A program made the translations under genes and the position numbers. This document shows, piece by piece, positions 7,602 to 13,267 of a stretch of DNA of 13,267 bases. Each line of letters begins with the position of its first letter. Positions within the stretch are counted from its first letter, which is position 1. The DNA lies in assembly GCA_027577415.1 (NCBI GenBank), contig JANBQS010000706.1, positions 1 to 13,267 on the forward strand, written 5' to 3'. The DNA comes from Coemansia sp. RSA 922. Taxonomy: Eukaryota; Kickxellomycota; Kickxellomycetes; Kickxellales; Kickxellaceae. The notes beneath the pieces were generated by a model that did no database searches, was not told the origin of the DNA, and worked only from the letters and a program-made list of their open reading frames with translations.

Positions 7602-8015
7602 TTATTTGGGAGTCCATACCCTGGTGCATTTGGATGCTGCAACATGAATCTTGTCCAAAAACCCTTTAGTTAATTCTCCCAAGGAACCACCCTCTGTATC
7701 CCTATAGGGATTCAATCCATTCCAGTTAAAAACCCCACCTCCCTGTTTAAGATTGTCGTCTTGGAGATTATAAAAGGTTACAAAAAACATACATCCCTCA
7801 TACTTATGACATGTAATAGGACTAGGGCGTTTTACCATATGGCCTAATTTATCAAATTGATAGAAACGGTGGGAAATTTTTACTGGTGTATCGTAGGCAT
7901 CTTTTATAAACCTTTCGCCGACATTGGGAACGTTTTCATGGAGTGCTTTGGAATGACACTGGACGTTTAGATCTTCATCAACATTAATAAAGTATATATA
8001 GTTCTCGTCACACAT
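7602..8015 (-). CDS. Small uncharacterised protein, family member C (137 aa)
   Basis: This is an intact frame from ATG 8015 to TAA 7602-7604, starting MCDENYIYFINVDEDLN. It shares with member A the N-terminal block, the Cys at VQC, FYQFDKLG, EGCMFF, NPYRDTEGGSLGEL and AASKCTRVWTP, with many substitutions between. The amino-acid changes fall between motifs rather than breaking the frame, which hints that the protein has been under selection. No known domain, signal peptide or membrane helix is recognised. A TATA box, the start-proximal 11-mer and AATAAA are all present. It is convergent with the relic transporter tail and lies tail-side of the RhoGAP gene on the same strand. Function unknown. 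Confidence 0.7.
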   Translation of the reverse strand: MCDENYIYFINVDEDLNVQCHSKALHENVPNVGERFIKDAYDTPVKISHRFYQFDKLGHMVKRPSPITCHKYEGCMFFVTFYNLQDDNLKQGGGVFNWNGLNPYRDTEGGSLGELTKGFLDKIHVAASKCTRVWTPK

Positions 8016-8027
8016 TCTGGTTAGGGA

Positions 8028-8038
8028 TAGTATCAAAT
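8028..8038 (-). promoter_or_regulatory. Start-proximal conserved 11-mer, copy C
   Basis: The minus strand reads ATTTGATACTA, 12 bases before the ATG of small gene C. The upstream extension AGTAAAGTAATT is shared with copy A, making this the best conserved non-coding part of the two intact copies. Confidence 0.5.
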
Positions 8039-8116
8039 AATTACTTTACTATTAGCAGAAATTGCGGGTAAGAGTAAGGATACAAAAAATGAATGGAGGG
8101 AAGGGCCCATCACACA

Positions 8117-8126
8117 CCTTTTTATA
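8117..8126 (-). promoter_or_regulatory. TATA box of small gene C
   Basis: The minus strand reads TATAAAAAGG about 102 bases before the ATG, at the position of the TATAAAAG box of gene A. Confidence 0.58.
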
Positions 8127-8225
8127 AGACAGTTGACCAACAAGTGTGTTTTTTTTTGCCTGCTGTGAAAAATTCATGGTGAGACTTGCCAGTGCTGCAA
8201 AAAGCCATTGACTGTGAGCAATGGA

Positions 8226-8554
8226 CCAATCAAGTATCGCAAAAGCTTGGCAACAAGTATCCCTTCACCTGCTTTTCTTTGGCAACCTATTGTGAGATGG
8301 ACGGGTGGCCAAAGTCTCGCTGGCTTCGAGGATGGAGGACGAAAATTGAGACACATCGTGTAGCGCCTCTACATTCGTCTCCAGCCATTGCATTATTCCT
8401 ACTCTCTCAGCATTTCCTATTTGCCAATATGTTGGCAGCCGAACAGCGAATATTAATTATAGATATGCAATTTGAATAAAAGTGAAAAATGTGACATGGG
8501 AATAGAAAAGGCAAGAGGAAAGAAAAAAAATGAAAGAGTTGTTTGGCGGACGTC
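8226..8554. other. 3' flank of the RhoGAP gene, no gene seen
   Basis: About 330 bases between module C and the RhoGAP stop codon, expected to contain the RhoGAP 3' UTR (minus strand). No canonical AATAAA was found on that strand; AATAAT (8391-8396) is the nearest variant. An A-rich run lies at 8515-8540. No coding frame here resembles anything I recognise. Confidence 0.4.
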
Positions 8555-10641
8555 CTATATGGCATCGAAAATTGCCCTTCGGTTGTCCAAAATAAATCTA
8601 ACGACCTTGGCAGACCGTCGAATATCCACAGCAGCGTTAGCGGGGTTGTTTCCGGCAGGCAGAATAGTCGGGCCAAACACGATGCTCAGGTTCTCCGAGT
8701 TCATCATGTTAAACTCCTGGAACGCCTGCACCTTGTCCAAGTGAGCAAGCAAGTAGGCAAGCGTATTGCGGTTAGGCGGTGGCATGCTTCGAATAGCGTT
8801 AGCCATTCCGCTGATCTTTTGCGCCAAGCCCAAGTCCTGGTCGCGGTCGTAGTGGTGCATAGTAGCAGCAGCATCGGCAGAGGCAGCGACACCCGGTTCT
8901 AGGTCCTCGACAGGAAAGTAGGACAGCATTACGCCATGCTGAGCAACTGGGATAAGACCTCCTGGCAACTCGCGCAAATACATCTTTAGCACGCCGGTGA
9001 CGTTGTTAATGTCGCTGATATATGAGTTCACTTGGAGGTCAACAACCTCTGCATCGAGGTCAAACTCGTTACGGAGCTTGTTGACTTGCGAGCTCTGGCC
9101 GGACTGGCGGTATATCCCTTCGTTTTGCAGCCCAAATGCCTCGACGGCGTCGGCGCACTTTACAATAATTAATGGGACTTGCTGCTGGTCGCGCTCGAGT
9201 TGGGCGTCAAGTGGCACGCCGAATATGCGCTTGGGGCTGGCGTAGAGTCGGGCGATAGTCGACATCTCGTACTCCTTGTAAGGAATACTGGCGCGATTTA
9301 TCCGGCCGCCGTGCTTGGCCGTTGCCATCAAGTAGGCATCGAGATCAGCCTTTGAATCGATCTCACCAATCATCTCCACCATACCAGGCAAGCCCGCGCC
9401 GTCCATCGGCTTGAGCGTAATGGCGTCGGCCAAAATGGCGGACTCGTAGGTGTAGGCGTATTTGCCCAAACTGAACTTGAGGAACTGGTCTACTTCCTCA
9501 ATGAGGCCCATGACACTGGCGAGGATCTTTGGCAGCTGTACGTCGTAAAAGTCCCTGCGCATGGAGTTGGTCTGCTGCAGCAAGCGCTTGTATGCCTCGT
9601 TAGCCACTTTGGCCTTTACGCCGGCTTCCTGGCCCATGCGCTCCAGCGACTCTTGCGTCGAGCCCTTGTGTTTGCCAAAGATACCCGATACGGCGTTACC
9701 CACGTTCTTCGTCTTTGCAATGGCCGACGACGACGAGTGCGTTGCCCCGCTAGCTGACGTCGCCGCTGATGCCAGGGCGCCGTCAGGTTTGCCTGTCTTT
9801 AGCAACAGGCGTTCCCATTCGCCGCACTGTGCCTCGTATTTTGCGCGGGCCTTTTCTAGCAGTGACTCGCTCTCCTCAATGGCCTTTTGGTAGCGCTGCT
9901 CAGTGTCTCTGAGTTTTCTCCGAATCGCCTCCTTACTTTTAACGTATGTGCTTAGAAAGTCGGACATTTCAGATAGCGTAATAGAGAACTTCATGCGATT
10001 CGAGGCCAGTGTCTCGTGCGCTTCAACGAGCCGCTGCCAAGATACCTGCTGTGTGGACTGGTGGCCAGGGTTGGGTCGATCCATCGATTTGAGCGTGTGC
10101 TGAGCCAGTTTTTGCAAATTTCTTCCATAGTCCTCTTCGACTTTGGCTCGACTCTTTAAAAACAAAACTGTCTCCTATACGCTGCATTGACAGTGGATGT
10201 ACTTTAGCAAAGCGGTCGAGGAACTTTACCGTGTGCAATGGCCATTGGTGATTAAGTTGAGCTTACCTTGCAAGAGGTCAGACTCTGTCGAGATCTGTCT
10301 AGCAGCATAGCCAGACCGCCCTACAATACAAATAGACACATGAGGCAAAGCCGAGAGACTGAATAGTTAGGACCACTGGATATGCAATAGCTGAACTGCC
10401 ACGCTTCAATAGGTGGTCTGAGAATTATACATACGTCTATTTCGGTAAGATCGACCTGTGCTGCAGACTGACTGTGATGCTGCTGCTGTTGTTGTTGCTC
10501 GTGAAGCGGTGCCGAGTCCTCGTAGCTTTGGCGGCCAATTGACGCCGCAGATGTCACCGACATTAACGATGCCGTGCCAGTAGGAGTTCTGTAAATTCCT
10601 GGCTCGGCGTTGGAATTGGCATGCCCGGTATTCGTAGCCAT
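8555..10641 (-). CDS. F-BAR and RhoGAP domain protein, Rgd1/Rga7 type
   Basis: This is a GTPase-activating protein for Rho GTPases with a membrane-binding F-BAR domain; fungal relatives act in polarity, cytokinesis and cell-wall signalling (family knowledge). Reconstructed exons: 10641-10435 (69 codons, from ATG), 10320-10267 (18 codons) and 10174-8555 (539 codons plus TAG), total 626 aa. Both introns are phase 0, 114 and 92 bases, with GTATGT/TAG and GTAAGC/TAG ends; intron 1 has a CTAAC branch motif. Splicing joins GGLAMLLDRSRQSLTSCK to ETVLFLKSRAKVEEDYG, the expected start of an F-BAR domain (about residues 70-340, with coiled-coil helices and an Ala/Ser-rich loop). The RhoGAP domain spans about 404-620: FGVPL, arginine finger in GIYRQSGQ (R443), LKMYLRELPGGLIP and NLSIVFGPTIL. 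The N-terminus has a Gln/His run. A pyrimidine-rich leader precedes the ATG. The exact GTPase target cannot be read from sequence. Confidence 0.93.
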
Positions 10642-10859
10642 TATGAAAGTGAGACACTTTTACGCAAGAAAAAAAGATGGAGTAAGCGAAATTGTGCAAC
10701 TGTGTGCGCAGATGAGCCCTCCACTTTTACGAGATACGAGCGACTGCAATGAACGCAAAAGGAGGAACGAATTCGAAAACGAAAAAAAGAATACAAATAA
10801 ATTCGACAATAGCGTAGAAAAAAATACAAAAGGGCAAGAGAATAATGATAGGGGGAGCA
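10642..10859 (-). promoter_or_regulatory. 5' UTR and promoter region of the RhoGAP gene
   Basis: On the sense (minus) strand this is a pyrimidine-rich leader with several C/T runs just before the ATG, typical of fungal TATA-less housekeeping promoters. No TATA box is visible. The Fanzor relic begins directly upstream, so the promoter is short or overlaps the decayed element. Confidence 0.4.
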
Positions 10860-11800
10860 TTCTCTTCTAGATCAGTGCGCAGTAGCACTCCAGATCCCTC
10901 ATTGATTCTAGGTTTTCTAATTCGGTTCAGCCAGACGATCCTTGTGGAGGTGCGATACTCGTCAAACAAGTACGTCGGGAAGCCAAACTTTTTGAACTTT
11001 TTTGCACCAGCCGCGACCTCGAATAGGCGCATGGTTGCGAACCACCGACGCAGACCATGATATGATTGTCGCCAAACTTTTGGATCATGTTGCGCTTGAG
11101 ACACTCGTCAGCTTGCTACCGGTTGATGAAGGCAGAGAGCTTGAGCTTGCGGTGGAACGGGTAGTTGCGTGCTACATGACCATGGTCGAAAAGGCTTCGA
11201 CTTGAGGTTTACAATCTCAGCCCAAAGAACTCTGGATTTTGCTCTTGAAGTTAGGCCGTCATCATTCAACAGGAAGTGCGAGTACAAGATCGTCTAATCG
11301 ATGTGGATATGTCCCGGAATAAACGACGTGCGCAACGGACAACTTTGGTAGGTCTTTTGCTGGTAAATATGCTCATTCCCTTAGGAGCCAACGCTGCCTC
11401 TGCCTGCGCCGCATCCAAACGCTGGGCATCCCTCTGAGCTCTACCTGTGTCCGTGGCTCTTACTGCTGCTACCGCTTCCATCTCGGCCTCAAACGCAGTG
11501 TCTGTCTCGGCTCTAGCAACCCCGGCCTGAGCCTGGGCAGCATGCTCGTCTTGAGCCCGGTCCTCGAAATAGCGGCATAATCGGATGAACACGAGGAAGT
11601 GGCTGGATGGATTGGCCTTCACGTCGTAGTAAACGGAGTTATTCTTAAGCTCATAGTCATCCTCGTATGACAGGAATACTGGTGCCAAAGCATCGAGAAC
11701 ACGCCGACCATGCTCGTCCAGGCGCGCAATATCGATTGGCCTTTTCTGCTACTTCGCCCCACGTGTGACGACAGCAAGTTAACGAGCTAGGCTGGGACTC
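10860..11800 (-). pseudogene. Decayed Fanzor (eukaryotic TnpB-like RNA-guided nuclease) gene
   Basis: Pieces of a Fanzor protein can be read in order on the minus strand, in changing frames. Segment 1 (about 11745-11341): VYYDVKANPSSHFLVFIRLC, then an Ala/Gln/Glu-rich insert. Segment 2 (11338-11189): PLRTSFIPGHIHID, a TAG stop at 11294-11296, then LWAEIVNLKSKPF. Segment 3 (11190-11035): KLSAFINR, TAG stop at 11116-11118, QADECLKRNMIQKFGDNHIM. Segment 4 (11038-10943): KKFKKFGFPTYLFDEYRTST, the hallmark before the zinc ribbon in TnpB/Fanzor proteins. The match to the family rests on remembered family motifs. The part between segments 2 and 3, where the first RuvC aspartate should lie, is missing, as is the zinc ribbon. 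At least three frameshifts plus stops (two more at 11779 and 11749 upstream) make it a pseudogene. Readable sequence may extend to about 11940. Confidence 0.75.
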
Positions 11801-11940
11801 TCAATCGACTCGGGAACATGGGAAAAAATATATCAGCAGATGTGCGGAATACCATTTAGCCGCGCAATAAGTACATTTATGGACATTTCACATGTCGTTC
11901 CTAGTTTGTGCATTTGACAAACAGGCAAGCACGCCATGCT

Positions 11941-13267
11941 AGAAAACGTCTTGTGCTACGCACTTTTGACTCTCACGGCCATGGCTTTTTGCAGTCAAGT
12001 TGTCTTTTAGTAACGGATTTGCAAAGTAGCCTAAGATTGACACACCAGATTTAGGATCGGGGAGCGCCGATCAATGGACGGTGAAAAAAATGTATTTTTT
12101 TAATGGGAATCGCTGAAAGAATGTCTATGAAAGAGTTGCCTTCTATTTCATATTTGATATAGATTGCCACGCTTAAATACTCTCCAGGCGTAAGGGATTG
12201 TCAGTTTGGCCAGCTTTACTTACAGCTCACACAGGATAAAACCGCTCTTTTTTTGCCTTTGAAGCTGTCGCGAGAATGGCAAACAGCCAGGTCTTGACAA
12301 GCACCACACCGACCAGCTGACCACGAAAAATATGGTGCTTCCAATGTCTGTTTGACCAGAAACTCTCCCCAAATCATCGTCAATTTTTTTTCTGGCCAGC
12401 GTATGCCAGCCAGCATTATCATGTGGCGACAGCAGCTGTGTAGTACAAAATTTCAAAACCAACGCATTGTGCGGTTTCATGCGGATGACTGACCCCGTGC
12501 GTTGTGTGTGTGTCCGCAATGCTCCAAAAAGGTATGCAAGAGTTCACAACAGGTCCGTCAGCCATGCACGTTTATGCACACGGAAATATTCGACAACAAA
12601 AAAATACTAACAGCACTTTGTTTCTGCTGGACCTTGCCACTCACAAGCAAAAAGAAATAGACCTGGCTAGGGCACACCGTTGCGCGTTGTTTTAACGAGG
12701 GTAAATAAACCCTATGATTTGGATACTTCCGACCATCACTTGCAGTTCAATGTATCTATGTGGATCCCAGCCCGACCACGGTAAGCGGTGAGGCATGCTC
12801 GGGAGCGACAGAAATCTCGCGCCACTCAGGTACCCACCTCTCATCTCAGATTCGCAGGGCGGAATAGTAAAATAAAAGCCGTCCACCTCTTTGCTCTGTG
12901 TTACGTCGACCTGCATTCCCCCTCCCCCATTTTTTCGTCTCTTTCAGCGCATAGAAAAAGCAAAGAGTCAGATCAGCCAATTCCTTTTCCCCCCTAGGTG
13001 CCTGCCTTGCATTGCACTGCATTTGCCGGCCACGTTTTATAAGTGTTTATTGGGTGTGGAGAGAAAAGGAGTGCATGTATCTGCTGCGCTATCTTTTAAT
13101 TTTTTTTTTGTTGAGCGTGGAGCTGAGCCGTGCCGCATGATCAAAGCAGATACCAGGGAGGTTTCTTTGTCGCGAGTTTGTTGAGTAGCTATCCCCCAAC
13201 AACTGTTGGTGTCATTTGCTTTTGATTTCAGAAGTGCGAATAATTGTTGATATGCATGTTGAGCGTG
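11941..13267. other. 1.3 kb without a supportable gene
   Basis: Frames here are short, mutually overlapping and show no recognisable domain. Noted items: A/T homopolymers at 12085-12101 and 13098-13111; AATAAA on the plus strand at 12704-12709 and 12873-12878, either of which could be a poly(A) signal of an unseen plus-strand transcript or chance; a pyrimidine tract ending in TTTCAG (about 12906-12949) that looks like a splice acceptor but has no coding exon after it; a TTTATAAG TATA-like string near 13036. The stretch may be the remains of the mobile element that carried the Fanzor gene, or the intergenic flank of the next gene. Confidence 0.4.

Larger units (their letters stand above)
7080..8225. 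repeat. Duplication module C
   Basis: This is the third copy of the module: decayed cotransporter tail, convergent 3' region with AATAAA, intact small gene C, 5' UTR and TATA box. Similarity to module A fades at about 8225, shortly after a shared ACTGTGAGC string, so the distal promoter block of A and B is missing. Beyond this point lies the 3' flank of the RhoGAP gene. Confidence 0.7.

Noticed and set aside
3935..8015. Small-protein family as Crinkler-type or secreted effectors
   Set aside because: There is no signal peptide and no LxLFLAK-like or ubiquitin-like header motif that I can recognise; naming an effector class would be a guess.
8997..10103. Plus-strand open frames opposite the RhoGAP gene
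   Set aside because: They are antisense shadows of conserved F-BAR/RhoGAP coding sequence, with Ser/Arg-rich composition typical of reverse-frame translation.
10727..11104. Open frame of 125 codons on the minus strand as an independent gene
   Set aside because: Its first half is one frame of the Fanzor relic (ending just after DEYRTST) and its second half runs on into the RhoGAP upstream region; it starts at no convincing ATG context and lacks the rest of the family.
12220..12519. Minus-strand 99-codon frame in the right-hand region, possibly with Cys pairs (CGACQ, CVSC in an overlapping frame)
   Set aside because: The Cys pairs are in a different, shorter frame; no domain spacing fits and no supporting promoter, intron or homologous copy was seen.
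13196..13209. Inverted repeat CCAACA-AC-TGTTGG near the right edge as a mobile-element end or operator
   Set aside because: Six-base arms are short enough to occur by chance, and no matching copy was found near the left side of the Fanzor relic.
1..13267. CRISPR array, prophage or rRNA genes
   Set aside because: No regularly spaced direct repeats, no phage-like gene order and no rRNA-like conserved stretches were seen; the window is eukaryotic in character.

Overview
The window looks like nuclear DNA of a fungus, most plausibly an early-diverging one. Supporting points: a VHC1-type cation-chloride cotransporter and a Rgd1/Rga7-type F-BAR RhoGAP, very short GT-AG introns with a CTAAC branch-point motif, TATAAAAG core promoters, and a decayed eukaryotic Fanzor nuclease gene. 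No bacterial-style operons or ribosome binding sites are seen. The lineage is inferred and cannot be fixed from the sequence.

Layout. (1) 2-3805, plus strand: nearly complete SLC12-family cotransporter, open at the left window edge. (2) 3806-8225: a tandemly duplicated, AT-richer accessory region. Its repeating module is [3' end of the cotransporter gene, plus strand] followed by [a small convergent gene, minus strand, with its 5' UTR and promoter]. Module A contains the real cotransporter end and an intact small gene (145 aa). Module B has a decayed cotransporter tail and a frameshifted small gene. Module C has a more decayed tail and an intact small gene (137 aa). A fourth, divergent small gene (D, 134 aa) sits between B and C without a recognisable cotransporter tail. 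I do not recognise this small-protein family. (3) 8555-10641, minus strand: three-exon F-BAR/RhoGAP gene; the exon structure reconstructed here gives 626 aa. (4) About 10860-11800, minus strand, just upstream of the RhoGAP start: a Fanzor (eukaryotic TnpB-like nuclease) pseudogene, recognisable in three reading frames with stops, frameshifts and a missing middle. (5) About 11940-13267: no gene I can support.

How the parts relate. The cotransporter and RhoGAP are ordinary housekeeping-type genes flanking a local duplication nursery. Each duplication apparently began inside the last cotransporter exon and ended in or beyond the promoter of the small gene. Pieces of transporter coding sequence were therefore carried along and decayed, while at least two small-gene copies kept open frames, TATA boxes, a start-proximal 11-mer and AATAAA signals. 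The most interesting items are the small-gene family with its carried-along transporter tails, and the Fanzor relic.
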